64,000 nucleotides of DNA, from the NCBI RefSeq assembly GCF_025200925.1, contig NZ_CP104174.1, positions 6,696,001 through 6,760,000 of the forward strand, written 5' to 3'. This document shows, piece by piece, positions 1-8,623 of this stretch. How positions within the stretch are numbered: the stretch's first letter is position 1; every line of letters starts with the position of its first letter. The stretch is from Bradyrhizobium sp. CB1015 (GTDB lineage: Bacteria > Pseudomonadota > Alphaproteobacteria > Rhizobiales > Xanthobacteraceae). The notes under the pieces were generated by a model. The model had not been told where the DNA came from, did no database searches, and saw only the letters and a list, made by a program, of their open reading frames with translations. The translations under genes were made by a program, and so were the position numbers.

Positions 1-170
1 CCCACAGCCGGGGGCTGTCGAAATTCGACAGGACGCTCGCGGCGATCAAGCTGGTGGAGCGCCGCGAGGATGCGGCCGACTGGGCGCGCCGCCTGCGGGA
101 GGCTGCGCTGAAGGACAGCGCCGGAACGGCGCTCGACGGCGTGATCCAGACCATCAAGACTTTTGCATGA
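1..170 (+). CDS. C-terminal fragment, probable indolepyruvate oxidoreductase beta subunit
   Basis: An open frame enters from the left edge and ends with TGA at 168-170, giving about 55 residues. The segment RGLSKFDRTLAAI followed by a helical tail resembles the C-terminus of indolepyruvate ferredoxin oxidoreductase beta-type proteins (IorB), as I remember the family. Such enzymes decarboxylate aryl-pyruvates to aryl-acetyl-CoA. The neighbours (MarR pair, Rieske dioxygenase, CoA ligase) fit an aromatic or indole-acid catabolic locus. Only the tail is visible, so the name is tentative. Confidence 0.45.
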   Translation, partial: HSRGLSKFDRTLAAIKLVERREDAADWARRLREAALKDSAGTALDGVIQTIKTFA

Positions 171-326
171 TTCCACGGGCGCCGGACGCAGGATTGCATT
201 GCCGTTCGCCTCGCAGGAGGTCAGGATCAGGCGGCTTGACTACGATTCTCAGATTGTTAATCGGAGCGAAAGACCCGCGGTAATTCCCTTCACTCGACGA
301 GACATTCTGTACTCGATGGTCATGCG

Positions 327-821
327 ATGCCGGCAGCACTCAAAGAGAACGTTGTTCCCGTCCTTGGGCAGATCGAAACCCGGCTCTGGCTCCAATTGCT
401 GTCGCTGCATGGTGAGCTGTTCGCCTCGCTCAATTCGATGCTGAACTCGGAGTTCGGCCTGTCGCTGGCAAAATTTGACGTGCTGGCCCAGCTCGATCGT
501 TACCGGGATGGCCTGGCGCTCGGGCAATTGTCGCAAAATCTGAAGGTGACCGGCGGCAATGTCTCGGGGCTGGTGCAACGTCTTCTCGCCGACGACCTCA
601 TCAGCAGGGAGATGTCGAGCGAGGACCGGCGGTCCTTCATCGTGCGCCTGACGCCGAAAGGCGAAGCGCTGTTCCGGAAGGCGGCCGAAATCCACAAGAA
701 GCATCTCGCCAAACGGCTCGAGAACGTCCCGGCCCGGGAGCTGGACACCGCGCTGTCCGTGCTGAAATCGCTTTCCTCAAAACTTCATACCGAGAGCAAG
801 AAGCAAAGTCGCAAGAGATAA
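327..821 (+). CDS. MarR-family transcriptional regulator
   Basis: The 164-residue protein has the usual MarR layout. N-terminal dimerisation helices are followed by a winged helix (about residues 50-115) containing LSQNLKVTGGNVSGLVQRL as recognition region and the wing SSEDRRSFIVRLTPKG. Length is typical. MarR proteins usually repress nearby catabolic genes and respond to aromatic acids. The stop codon overlaps the start of the next MarR gene by one base (TAATG), so the two are translationally coupled. The likely target is the convergent Rieske dioxygenase operon. The ligand is unknown; an indole or aromatic acid is an inference from context. Confidence 0.88.
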   Translation: MPAALKENVVPVLGQIETRLWLQLLSLHGELFASLNSMLNSEFGLSLAKFDVLAQLDRYRDGLALGQLSQNLKVTGGNVSGLVQRLLADDLISREMSSEDRRSFIVRLTPKGEALFRKAAEIHKKHLAKRLENVPARELDTALSVLKSLSSKLHTESKKQSRKR

Positions 822-1303
822 TGGCCAGAGAATCCAAAAGCAGATGGAAGTCGGGTCCGCCGAGGACGAGGGAGCAGCTGCAAACCTATATTCCGTATCT
901 GTTCAACCGGCTCGCCAATCGCTGGAACCTGGATCAGAACCGGGATTTGAGCGAGCACGGCATCAACAATGTCGTGTTCCGGACGCTGTCGGTGCTGTTC
1001 ATCTACAGGACCCTCACCGTCAACGAGGTCGCCGTTCTCGCGGTGACCGAGCAGTCGACGGCGAGCCGCATGGTCGAGTCCATGGTGTCGTCGGGCCTCG
1101 TCAAGCGCGAGATCGCCGAGGAGGACCAGCGCCGCCGCGTCGTCGGCCTGACGCCGGATGGCGAAGCGCTGCTGCGCAAGATCTGGCCGATCATGGCGAA
1201 CAATTACGACAAGCTGGTCGAGGGCATCGAGCCCGACGACATCGAGGTCTGCGCGCGCGTGCTGGCCAAGATGGTCGAGAATATCCGCCTGAACCAGATC
1301 TAG
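821..1303 (+). CDS. Second MarR-family transcriptional regulator
   Basis: This 160-residue winged-helix regulator has TVNEVAVLAVTEQSTASRMVE as the HTH region and EEDQRRRVVGLTPDGEALL as the wing. It is clearly diverged from the MarR encoded just upstream, so it is not a recent tandem duplicate. Its ATG overlaps the upstream stop by one base, which implies one transcript for both. Two MarR proteins from one mRNA could form heterodimers or respond to different intermediates. An inverted repeat follows its stop, before the convergent SDR gene. Confidence 0.87.
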   Translation: MARESKSRWKSGPPRTREQLQTYIPYLFNRLANRWNLDQNRDLSEHGINNVVFRTLSVLFIYRTLTVNEVAVLAVTEQSTASRMVESMVSSGLVKREIAEEDQRRRVVGLTPDGEALLRKIWPIMANNYDKLVEGIEPDDIEVCARVLAKMVENIRLNQI

Positions 1304-1346
1304 AGCTTGATGATTTTGGGCTCGATCGGTCTGGCGGCGGACTCAA

Positions 1347-1373
1347 TACACCTCTCCCGTAGGGAGAGGTGTA
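1347..1373. terminator. Perfect 12-bp inverted repeat between convergent genes
   Basis: TACACCTCTCCC (1347-1358) and GGGAGAGGTGTA (1362-1373) are exact reverse complements around a GTA loop. The hairpin sits between the end of the second MarR gene (1303) and the end of the SDR gene (1425) on the other strand, so it could terminate both. There is no long T-run on either side, so efficiency is uncertain. Confidence 0.65.
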
Positions 1374-1424
1374 CCGGCGGGGCGAAGCTCCGTACCAATC
1401 TCGTCGTGCTTGAACGCTAAGGAA

Positions 1425-2153
1425 CTACGGCCCAAGTCCGACGAGGCTGGTACCGCCGCAGACATAGAGCACCTGGCCGGTGACGAAATCGGAGTGCTCG
1501 TCGAGGAAGAACGAGATTGCGTGCGCGACATCCTCGCGCGAGCCGAGCCGCCCGACCGGAACGTTGCGCGCCATCCGCTCCTGCTGCTCGGAGCCCTTCG
1601 GGATGATGCCCCAGAAATTGTCCGTCAGGATCGGCCCCGGGGCGACGACATTGACGGTGATGCCGCTCGCGGCAAGCTCCAGCGCCCAGGTCCTTGCCAT
1701 GCCGTGCACGCCGGCCTTGGTGGCCGAATAGGCCGAGCGCGTCGCTGCCCCCATCGCGGCGCGCGAAGAGACGAACACGATGCGCCCGAAGCGGCGCGCA
1801 CGCATCCCTTCCAGCGCCGCCTGGGTCAGGAGCATCGGCGCGCCCAGATGCAACTGCGCCAGCATCAATATGTCTTCCGGCTTGGCGTCGGGCAGCAGGT
1901 TCGGCAGGATGATTCCGGCATTGTGGACCAGGCTGTCCACGGCGTGATCCCGGCAGATCTCCTGCGCGATCGCACGCGTCTGTTCGATATCGGTGAGGTC
2001 GGCGCGATAGGCCGCGAGCAGATCATGCGTCCAGCCGGGCTTCTCCAGCCCGACCGAGACCACGCGTTGCCCGCTCTCGACGAGCTTCTTCGCCAGGGCC
2101 TCGCCGATCCCCGAATTGCCGCCGGTGATGAGGGTGGTGCGGATCTCGCTCAT
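1425..2153 (-). CDS. SDR-family oxidoreductase
   Basis: This is a classical short-chain dehydrogenase of 242 residues. It has the cofactor motif TGGNSGIG (10-17), HNAG (77-80), a catalytic Ser at 129/130 and YSATK (Tyr142, Lys146). I chose the ATG at 2153: it has AAGAAGG upstream and leaves 16 bases after the ligase stop, whereas the longer frame would run into the ligase gene. It is the last gene of the dioxygenase operon. A role in oxidising a dihydrodiol or hydroxy intermediate made by the Rieske enzyme is likely, but the substrate is not visible. Confidence 0.87.
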   Translation of the reverse strand: MSEIRTTLITGGNSGIGEALAKKLVESGQRVVSVGLEKPGWTHDLLAAYRADLTDIEQTRAIAQEICRDHAVDSLVHNAGIILPNLLPDAKPEDILMLAQLHLGAPMLLTQAALEGMRARRFGRIVFVSSRAAMGAATRSAYSATKAGVHGMARTWALELAASGITVNVVAPGPILTDNFWGIIPKGSEQQERMARNVPVGRLGSREDVAHAISFFLDEHSDFVTGQVLYVCGGTSLVGLGP

Positions 2154-2169
2154 GATCAGACCTTCTTGA

Positions 2170-3786
2170 TCAGACCTGACGCTTCTTGAGGTCACGCAGG
2201 TCGAAGAACGCGCCCTCGGCCATCAGCTTCCCGACGAAATCCTTCAACCCGCCGCGCTGGATCTTCTCGGTCGCGGTCAGCGGCAGGCTGTCGGCGAAGC
2301 AGATCCACCCCGGCGCCTTGTAATAGGCCATCTGCTCGAGGCTCCAGCGCACGATCTCTTCGGCGAGCGCGCGGTCCGCGCCGGCCTTCTCAGTGATGAT
2401 GATTGCGGCAACCTCGTCGCCGCGCACCTGGTCCGGCGTCGCCGCAACCGCGGCCTGCCGGATCGCGGGATGGCGGTTGAGGACGGATTCGACCTCGACC
2501 GCGGCAATGTTCTCGCCGGAGCGACGGATCACGTTCTTCTTGCGATCGACGAAGTGCAGGTCGCCGTCCGCATCGCGCGAAACGATATCGCCGGTGTGCA
2601 GCCAGCCGCCGGCCCACGCCTCGGTGGTGGCAGCCTCGTTCTTGAGATATTCGCGGAAGAAACCGTAGCGCGGATCGGCGCCGGCGCGCCGCACCAACAG
2701 CTCGCCGGGCACATCCACCGGCGCATCATTGCCGCGGTCATCAACGATCCGAACCTCGATCTCGGGGGCCGGGCGACCAAAACAGCTGGTGCCGACCTTG
2801 CGCGGCTCGACATTGGCGGCGATGACGCCGCCGCTGCCGGTCTCGGTCATCGCCCAGGCCTCCAGCAGCGGAAAGCCGAAGCGCTGCTCGAACGTGGCAT
2901 GCAGCAGCTTGTCGACGCCGGCGCCGAAGCCGAAGCGCACGCTGTGCGCGCGGTCCAGCTCCGATGGTGGCGCGCTCATCAGCATCGAGGGCATCACGCC
3001 GAGATAATGCAGGCAGGTGGCCTGGCTGTCGCGCACCGAGGCCCACCAGCTGCGCGGGTGGAAGCGATCGAGCATGGTCAGGCAGCCGCCGACCGACAGC
3101 ATCGCCATCAGAGACACCGCCATCGCGTTCATGTGGAACAGCGGCAGCGGCGTGATCATACGCTCGCCGTCTGGCTTGAGGTCGATCAGCCCGCCGACGT
3201 CGCGATACCAGTTTCCGCAATGCAGGAAATAGATGTTGGTGAGGACGCAGCCCTTGGGCTGGCCCGTCGTCCCCGACGTATAGAGCAGCGCGCATTCGCT
3301 CCCCTCGCTTGCGGCGGCGGGGGGCCGCGCACCGCCGAACGGTGCGGGAACGTCGTCCTGATCGGCCACGACAGCGATCGGCCGGCCGGCCTGACGCGCG
3401 GCCAGCGCCACCTCCTCGCGCCGTTCGGCGAGGACGAACGCAGCATTCATCTCGGAATGCGAGATGATGTATTCGAGCTCGCTGCGACGAAGGTCCGGAT
3501 TGATCGGCACCACCGAGACGCCGAGCGCATTGAGCGCGAACCACAGCTCGATGAAGACGGGCCTGTTCTGGAGCAGCAGCCCGACCCGGTGGCCTTCGCC
3601 GTAACCGCGGCCAGCAAACGCCGCGCGCCGGCGCTCGACCCGCTCGAGCATCGCGCGGTAGGAAATCTCGCCCGCCGCAATGCCGTAGATGCCTGCTGTC
3701 TCCGGCAGCACGTTGAGGAAGCCGGCTTCGCCACGGCGGAGCGCGGTCTCTCGAAAACGGGCATGGACGGTGGTCGCAGCGGTCAA
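2170..3786 (-). CDS. AMP-dependent acyl/aryl-CoA ligase
   Basis: A member of the ANL superfamily, about 538 residues. The P-loop YTSGTTGQPKG is near residues 169-179; downstream are WLHTGD, the hinge DRKKNVIRRSGENI and the C-terminal ATEKIQRG containing the catalytic lysine. It forms an acyl-adenylate and then a CoA thioester. A TTG at 3786, eight bases after the beta-subunit stop and preceded by GTGAGGC, is the best start; an in-frame ATG at 3828 would overlap the beta-subunit gene by 35 bases. In the operon it probably activates an aromatic or short-chain acid linked to the dioxygenase pathway. Confidence 0.88.
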   Translation of the reverse strand: MTAATTVHARFRETALRRGEAGFLNVLPETAGIYGIAAGEISYRAMLERVERRRAAFAGRGYGEGHRVGLLLQNRPVFIELWFALNALGVSVVPINPDLRRSELEYIISHSEMNAAFVLAERREEVALAARQAGRPIAVVADQDDVPAPFGGARPPAAASEGSECALLYTSGTTGQPKGCVLTNIYFLHCGNWYRDVGGLIDLKPDGERMITPLPLFHMNAMAVSLMAMLSVGGCLTMLDRFHPRSWWASVRDSQATCLHYLGVMPSMLMSAPPSELDRAHSVRFGFGAGVDKLLHATFEQRFGFPLLEAWAMTETGSGGVIAANVEPRKVGTSCFGRPAPEIEVRIVDDRGNDAPVDVPGELLVRRAGADPRYGFFREYLKNEAATTEAWAGGWLHTGDIVSRDADGDLHFVDRKKNVIRRSGENIAAVEVESVLNRHPAIRQAAVAATPDQVRGDEVAAIIITEKAGADRALAEEIVRWSLEQMAYYKAPGWICFADSLPLTATEKIQRGGLKDFVGKLMAEGAFFDLRDLKKRQV

Positions 3787-3793
3787 GGCAGCC

Positions 3794-4270
3794 TCACATG
3801 AAAAGCTGGATATTGCCGAACGGCGCATCGAAATTGACGAGATCGACGCGCTTGAGCTTGATCTTCAGGGCATCGCCGACCTGCACGAGCTCGTGCGAGG
3901 CCCATCCCGAATAGCGCTCCAGCATATCGCCACGCGTTTCGGTGTAGATGTAGGAGGTTCGTGCCTTGAACACGCCGGCAGCAGGATCGTACGCGACGAT
4001 CCGCGGAGCCTGGAGCAGATGATGGCAACGGCTCTTCGGCTTCTGGCTGAAGGTGCGCTCGCCGGCGAGCCGCTCGACCCGCACCTTCAGCAGCAGCAGA
4101 TCCTCGTACATCAGTGACGGCTGCAGCACCGGATCCTGCTGCTGCCATTCGAGCGGCATCCAGTAACGCCCTTCGGGGTGAAACAGATCGAGCCAGGCCT
4201 GCCACTCCATCGCGTCGAGCAGCTCGGCCTCGCGATAGATGAAGTCCGTGATGGTGTTCTCGCCGATCAT
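3794..4270 (-). CDS. Ring-hydroxylating dioxygenase, beta (small) subunit
   Basis: This 158-residue protein has the cystatin-like fold signature of Rieske oxygenase beta subunits: IYREAELLDAMEWQAWLDLF at the N-terminus, then the GRYWMPLEW segment. Beta subunits stabilise the alpha3beta3 hexamer and carry no cofactor. Its ATG overlaps the alpha-subunit stop in an ATGA arrangement, so the two are translationally coupled. Length is normal for the family. Confidence 0.9.
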   Translation of the reverse strand: MIGENTITDFIYREAELLDAMEWQAWLDLFHPEGRYWMPLEWQQQDPVLQPSLMYEDLLLLKVRVERLAGERTFSQKPKSRCHHLLQAPRIVAYDPAAGVFKARTSYIYTETRGDMLERYSGWASHELVQVGDALKIKLKRVDLVNFDAPFGNIQLFM

Positions 4271-5607
4271 TCCGCGGCCTCGATGCGCTCGTCCATGCCC
4301 ATGGTGATGAACTTCGCCCAGGCGTGAAACTGGTTCCGCATCTGCCGCTCGGACGTGCCGTTGATCACCGCCGTGACGTCCTGCTCTTCATGGCCGTCGT
4401 AGAGCCGCCGCAGATTGACCCATTGATTGCCGTTGGACTTCAGTCCCTCCTGCGCCCGCTCATACATTTCGAGGTCGTCGTGGCCGACGATCGAGGTCGG
4501 CGCGTTGATGAAGCGGTTGTACATCAATGCGCGCTCGTAGAGCTTGTCGGGCGCGCCGACCAGGCGATAGACCCAGCTCTCGACCAGCGTCTTGTCGACC
4601 GCGATGGGGATGAAATTGCGCAGGATCTGGACCGCGCCCTTCACCATGATGTTCGGGAAGTAGACGGTGTTGTGCCTGACTTCGCCAAGGATCTCATGCG
4701 CGCGCTGCTCGCCATAGGCCGCGACCATCTGGTCGAGATAGCCCGGGATATCCGAATAGTTCGAATGGATGGAGTTGGCGACGCCGGTGTGGCCGTGGCC
4801 GTTCGGCCAGATCCGGATGCCGCTCTGCTCGTAGAACTCGTACGGGCTCATGAAGGGACCGTAGAGCTGCACCGCCATCGGTGTTTCCGTGGAATCGCCC
4901 TGCTCGCGCTTCCAGACCTTGACCGCGGTGCCGGCCGAGCTCTCATGCGCCACCATCGGATGGCAGGTGTCGGTCTGGTTCTCGACCAGCATCTTCCAAT
5001 TGCACGTGTGCATGTAGCGGATCGGCGTCGCCTGGACTGCGAGCTTCCCCTCCGGCGAGCGGTCGACCATGTTGTCGATGGTCGAAAGACTTTCGCCGAA
5101 ATAATTCTCAAAGGAGACGCCGTCATCGCTCAGGCGAGCGAAGATGAAATCGCGGTAGATCACGACGTTCCTGATCTTCGACAGCCCCTCATTCGCCTGG
5201 GTGTCGCCGAAGCCGGTGCCCTCGTAGCCTTTCTTCAGCGGGATCGCGAGCAGCGAGCCGTCGGTCTTGAAGGACCATGCGTGATAAGGGCAGCGGAAGA
5301 ACTTTCCGGTGTTGCCGCAGGGTTCGGACGCGATCTTCACGCCTTTGTGCGGGCAGCGATTGTAGAACACATGGATGGAGCCGTCGCTATGGCGGCTGGC
5401 CATGACCGGCTGCCGGCCGATATTGGCCGTGATGAAATCGCCGGGTTTTGCAAGTTGACTGGCATGGCCGACATAGACCCAGCTGTTGGGAAACAGGTGC
5501 TCCATCTCGAGCTCGAAGATCTCGGGGTCGACATAGACGTCGCGATACACCTCGGCCTCGCGCACCAGCGCCGCAATCGCGTGGGCATTCCCACCGTATC
5601 TTTTCAT
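4267..5607 (-). CDS. Rieske ring-hydroxylating dioxygenase, alpha (catalytic) subunit
   Basis: 446 residues. The Rieske [2Fe-2S] ligands are Cys85-x-His87 and Cys106-x2-His109. The mononuclear iron site is in NQTDTCHPMVAH, with bridging Asp213 and ligands His216 and His221; a third carboxylate lies further on. The enzyme adds O2 to an aromatic or indole ring using electrons from the reductase encoded upstream. Gene order is reductase, alpha, beta, CoA ligase, SDR. Two MarR genes and an IorB-like fragment nearby suggest indole-3-acetate as substrate, but benzoate-like acids cannot be excluded. Confidence 0.92.
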   Translation of the reverse strand: MKRYGGNAHAIAALVREAEVYRDVYVDPEIFELEMEHLFPNSWVYVGHASQLAKPGDFITANIGRQPVMASRHSDGSIHVFYNRCPHKGVKIASEPCGNTGKFFRCPYHAWSFKTDGSLLAIPLKKGYEGTGFGDTQANEGLSKIRNVVIYRDFIFARLSDDGVSFENYFGESLSTIDNMVDRSPEGKLAVQATPIRYMHTCNWKMLVENQTDTCHPMVAHESSAGTAVKVWKREQGDSTETPMAVQLYGPFMSPYEFYEQSGIRIWPNGHGHTGVANSIHSNYSDIPGYLDQMVAAYGEQRAHEILGEVRHNTVYFPNIMVKGAVQILRNFIPIAVDKTLVESWVYRLVGAPDKLYERALMYNRFINAPTSIVGHDDLEMYERAQEGLKSNGNQWVNLRRLYDGHEEQDVTAVINGTSERQMRNQFHAWAKFITMGMDERIEAAE

Positions 5608-5624
5608 GGCGTCCCTCGCATCCC

Positions 5625-6575
5625 CTAGAGATCCAGCACCAGACGTTCCGACTTCGCGCGTGACACGCAGATCTGCATGACCTTGTTGGACGCCCTCTCC
5701 TCGTCACTAAGGATGACGTCGCGATGATCGGGGACTCCCGCGATCACGCCGCACTGGCAGATGCCGCAATCGCCGCGCCGGCAGTCGTAGAGCACGTCGA
5801 AACCAGCCGCCTCCAGCGCCTCGATGATGCTCTGCCCCGCCGCAACGCCGACGACCTGCCCGGTCGACTTGATCTCGACCTCGAACGGCCGGTCAGGCGA
5901 CAGCGGCTGCTCGGATTTGAAGAGCTCGTAATGAACGCGGTCGGCTGACACGCCGGCGGCGGCCGCACCGGCCTTCACCGCGTCGATCATGCCCGAAGGG
6001 CCGCAAACATAGACGTGGGCGTTTGCCGCGGCATCGCCGAGCGCCGCGACAAGGTCGAGGCGGGACTCATCGCTGTCGTAGTGGACGGACAGCCCTCCGG
6101 CGCAGATCTCCTGCAATTGCGGCAGGAACGCCAGCAATCCTGGCGTGCGCCCCGCATAGTGCAGGCGATATGAGCTTCCTCGCGCCGCCAGCTCCGCCGC
6201 CATCGACAGAACAGGCGTGATGCCGATGCCGCCGGCGAACAGCAGCGCCGGCGCTGCTCCCTCGTGCAGCCGAAAATTGTTGACCGGCGCGCTCGCCTTC
6301 ACGACGTCGCCGACCTTGAGCGCGTGCATGAACTGCGAGCCGCCGCTCGAAGCCTCCTCGCGCAGGACACCAAGCGCCAGCGCATCTTCGGGAAGACCGG
6401 GCAACGCCATCAGCGAGTACGGCCGGTCTCCGCCATTCGGGAGCGCCACGCGGAGATGCGCGCCTGCCTGCCATTGCGGCACGACGCCGTCCTCCACACC
6501 AAACACAAGGCTCCGTATGAACGGCGTCTCCGCGACATACGACCTGACCTTGAGCTTGAGCGGATGCACGTCCAT
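5625..6575 (-). CDS. Dioxygenase reductase, FAD/NAD domain with C-terminal [2Fe-2S] ferredoxin
   Basis: A 316-residue class IA (phthalate dioxygenase reductase / VanB-like) protein. It has an N-terminal flavin domain with RPYSLMALP, a nucleotide-binding domain with GGIGITPVLSMA and VCGPSGMI, and a C-terminal plant-type ferredoxin with Cys265, Cys270, Cys273 and Cys303. It passes electrons from NADH to the Rieske alpha subunit encoded 17 bases downstream. It is the first gene of the operon, after a recognisable promoter. Confidence 0.92.
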   Translation of the reverse strand: MDVHPLKLKVRSYVAETPFIRSLVFGVEDGVVPQWQAGAHLRVALPNGGDRPYSLMALPGLPEDALALGVLREEASSGGSQFMHALKVGDVVKASAPVNNFRLHEGAAPALLFAGGIGITPVLSMAAELAARGSSYRLHYAGRTPGLLAFLPQLQEICAGGLSVHYDSDESRLDLVAALGDAAANAHVYVCGPSGMIDAVKAGAAAAGVSADRVHYELFKSEQPLSPDRPFEVEIKSTGQVVGVAAGQSIIEALEAAGFDVLYDCRRGDCGICQCGVIAGVPDHRDVILSDEERASNKVMQICVSRAKSERLVLDL

Positions 6576-6593
6576 TCAGGCATCTCATGGATT

Positions 6594-6637
6594 ATATGAA
6601 TTTGCATATTTTTAGACATGTAATAATTCGCTGTCAA
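6594..6637 (-). promoter_or_regulatory. Dioxygenase operon promoter with overlapping inverted repeat
   Basis: Read on the minus strand, TTGACA (6637-6632) is separated by 17 bases from TAAAAA (6614-6609), a good sigma70-type spacing. Directly downstream lies an inverted repeat ATATG-N6-CATAT (6594-6609), placed where a repressor would block RNA polymerase. The reductase start at 6575 follows 18 bases later. One or both MarR proteins are the obvious candidates to bind here; that link is inference. Confidence 0.55.
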
Positions 6638-7004
6638 TCGTCAACGCGGGGGGCAGGTCCGGATGATGCAATCAATGGACCGCCAGCCGGGTTCTCAGGG
6701 TCTCTCCCTCAAGCCGATCGAAGACGCATTCGGCGACCTTCCGGTGACAGCGCCGGCCCGGACCTGCAACCTCCTCAAATTGCTATTCGAGGCAGCCACC
6801 TGAACTCGTTCGTGTTGCAGCCGTCTCCCGGGGAGCCGCCGGCAACGCTTGGGAAGCCTTGAAAACAAACGTAGATCTTTTCGACATGACGCAACATGGA
6901 ATCCGTGCGAATGCGTCATGGCGACCGTTTGGATCCGAAAAGGCGGGTCCAAGTTTACATTTCCCCGCATTGCCCGGATCAAGGCGACGCTGCAAGCCTC
7001 TGCT
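6638..7004. other. Intergenic stretch without a convincing gene
   Basis: About 370 bases lie between the dioxygenase promoter and the end of the deacetylase gene. Short frames exist on both strands but lack ribosome-binding sites and family features. I see no clear terminator or repeat. Confidence 0.5.
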
Positions 7005-7781
7005 CTACGATTTCAAATCGTACTGATGCGCCATCTCCTCGCAGGTAAGAAACGAGACACGGGGTAGATCTCGTAGCCACGACAAGAGCCTGTCCAGCGC
7101 TGCGATCCGGCTCGCCCGCGCGCTGCCATAGTCGCTGCGCGGATGCAGCGTCAGCGTGATCAGGCAACGCTCGCGATGCATCGCCTCGATCTCCTCGCGC
7201 CACATCTTCATGACGCGGTCATGGGTCTGGCGCTGGCCGTAGAGCGTCGCATCGATCAGGATCTCCGCATGCGGCACCTCGACCATGCCGCGGCCACCAT
7301 CGGCATCGAGCCGGTACGGATGGTCGTCGTCCTGGAAGCTCGAATCATAGCGATAGCCGAGATCGGCGAGGTGCCCGAGCGTGCGTTCGGTGAGGCGGCC
7401 ATGCGGGGCCCGGAAGCCGCGCGGCGCGCGGCCGACAATCCGCGACAGCGCCCGATGCGTGCGCTCCAGCAGCGCGCGCTCGTCGATGCCGGCCGCGGCC
7501 ATCTCTTCCATCGCCCAGCCGTGCGCGGCGATTTCGTGTCCGCGGCCGGCGAGCGCGGCGATGTAGGCGGGATTGGCCTCCGCCTCCGCGCCGGGAACGA
7601 ACACGGTGGATTTGATGCCGTGGCGGTCGAGCAGCCCGAACAGTCGCTCGCAACCAACCGCGTAGGCGTATTTGCCGTAAGAGGCGCGGCCGAACAGCGT
7701 GTCTTCCCCAAGCTGGGTCAGCTCCACCGTCTTGCCCTGCAGGTTGACGGTCACGATGACGGGAACGGCTGGCTTGCTCAT
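7005..7781 (-). CDS. Polysaccharide deacetylase-family (NodB-like) hydrolase
   Basis: 258 residues of carbohydrate-esterase-4 fold, closer to the PuuE / cyclic-imide-hydrolase branch than to secreted chitin deacetylases, as there is no signal peptide. Visible parts are HEIAAHGWAMEEM, RAPRGFRAPHGRLT and the C-terminal LTLHPRSDYGS. The ATG at 7781 overlaps the stop of the upstream paralogue (ATGA). This branch acts on cyclic amides or ureides in the cytoplasm. In this operon a role in opening or deacylating an imported amide is plausible; the substrate is unknown. Confidence 0.82.
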   Translation of the reverse strand: MSKPAVPVIVTVNLQGKTVELTQLGEDTLFGRASYGKYAYAVGCERLFGLLDRHGIKSTVFVPGAEAEANPAYIAALAGRGHEIAAHGWAMEEMAAAGIDERALLERTHRALSRIVGRAPRGFRAPHGRLTERTLGHLADLGYRYDSSFQDDDHPYRLDADGGRGMVEVPHAEILIDATLYGQRQTHDRVMKMWREEIEAMHRERCLITLTLHPRSDYGSARASRIAALDRLLSWLRDLPRVSFLTCEEMAHQYDLKS

Positions 7782-8623
7782 TGTCCGCTCCAGTCCCGCT
7801 GCCAGTCGGTCGGACGCTTCAGACACCATTCCGCCAGCTCAAGCATGCCGACGAAGCGTACGCCTTCGTGGCGCTTGGCATATGCGATCAAGCCCTCGAC
7901 CGCCGCGACGCGCGCCGGCGATCCCGAGCCGTAACCGACGCGCGGGTGGAAGGTCAGGTTGTAGTAGCCGCCCTCGGCGTAGATGGCGTCGAACTCCTGT
8001 TGCCAGTGCACCTGCACCTCCGACGGCGGTGTGTAGCTGACACGGTAGAACGGAAAATCGTCCAGGCTCGATGTGTTGTTGGGCAGGCAGACATAGTCGC
8101 TGCGCTCCTCGCCGTCATAGCGCGCGAGATAAGGCAGGTCGAAATCCTTGTCGCTGGAATCGTAGACATAGCCGAGCTCGCGGAGCTTGCGCAGCGTGCG
8201 CGCGGTCTTGTGTCCGGACGGCGAGCGCCATCCCCGCGGCGCGATGCCGGTGATTTCCGTGAGCAGCCGGTGCGTCCGTTCCAGCAGCTCCGGCTCGGCA
8301 TCGCCGGGATCGACACCTTCATGAAAATAACCGTGCGAGCCGATCTCGATGCCCGAGCGCGAGATGTCGCGAACAAGATCAGGGCTCTCCTCGGCATCAT
8401 AGCCGGAGACGTAGAACGTCCAGGGCACGCTGTGGCGCGCAAACATGTCGACGAAGCGCGGGATGCCGCATTTGGCGGAATAGCGGCCGTGGGAGCGCGC
8501 CCCGAGCGGCAGCTGGCCGCGGCCGCGTTCGAGCGAGGTGCCGTCGAAATCGAGCGTGAGCCCGACCACGCAGCGCGCGCCGTCCGGCCAGGCATGTTGC
8601 CTGCGCTGGGCAAGGGAGATCAT
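7778..8623 (-). CDS. Polysaccharide deacetylase-family hydrolase, paralogue
   Basis: 281 residues from the ATG at 8623, which overlaps the binding-protein stop (ATGA). It has the family pattern LTLDFDGTS near the N-terminus, EIGSHGYFHEG, RGWRSPSGHKTART and LTFHPRVGYGSG. It shares layout with the next gene but is diverged, which points to a heteromeric or two-step enzyme system. No signal peptide is seen, so it is probably cytoplasmic and acts on cargo of the ABC transporter in the same operon. Confidence 0.83.
   Translation of the reverse strand: MISLAQRRQHAWPDGARCVVGLTLDFDGTSLERGRGQLPLGARSHGRYSAKCGIPRFVDMFARHSVPWTFYVSGYDAEESPDLVRDISRSGIEIGSHGYFHEGVDPGDAEPELLERTHRLLTEITGIAPRGWRSPSGHKTARTLRKLRELGYVYDSSDKDFDLPYLARYDGEERSDYVCLPNNTSSLDDFPFYRVSYTPPSEVQVHWQQEFDAIYAEGGYYNLTFHPRVGYGSGSPARVAAVEGLIAYAKRHEGVRFVGMLELAEWCLKRPTDWQRDWSGQ

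Noticed and set aside
2470..3801. Long plus-strand open frame (443 codons)
   Set aside because: It is antisense to the CoA ligase; composition is that of a shadow frame in GC-rich DNA (Arg, His, Gly, Asp rich) without family motifs.
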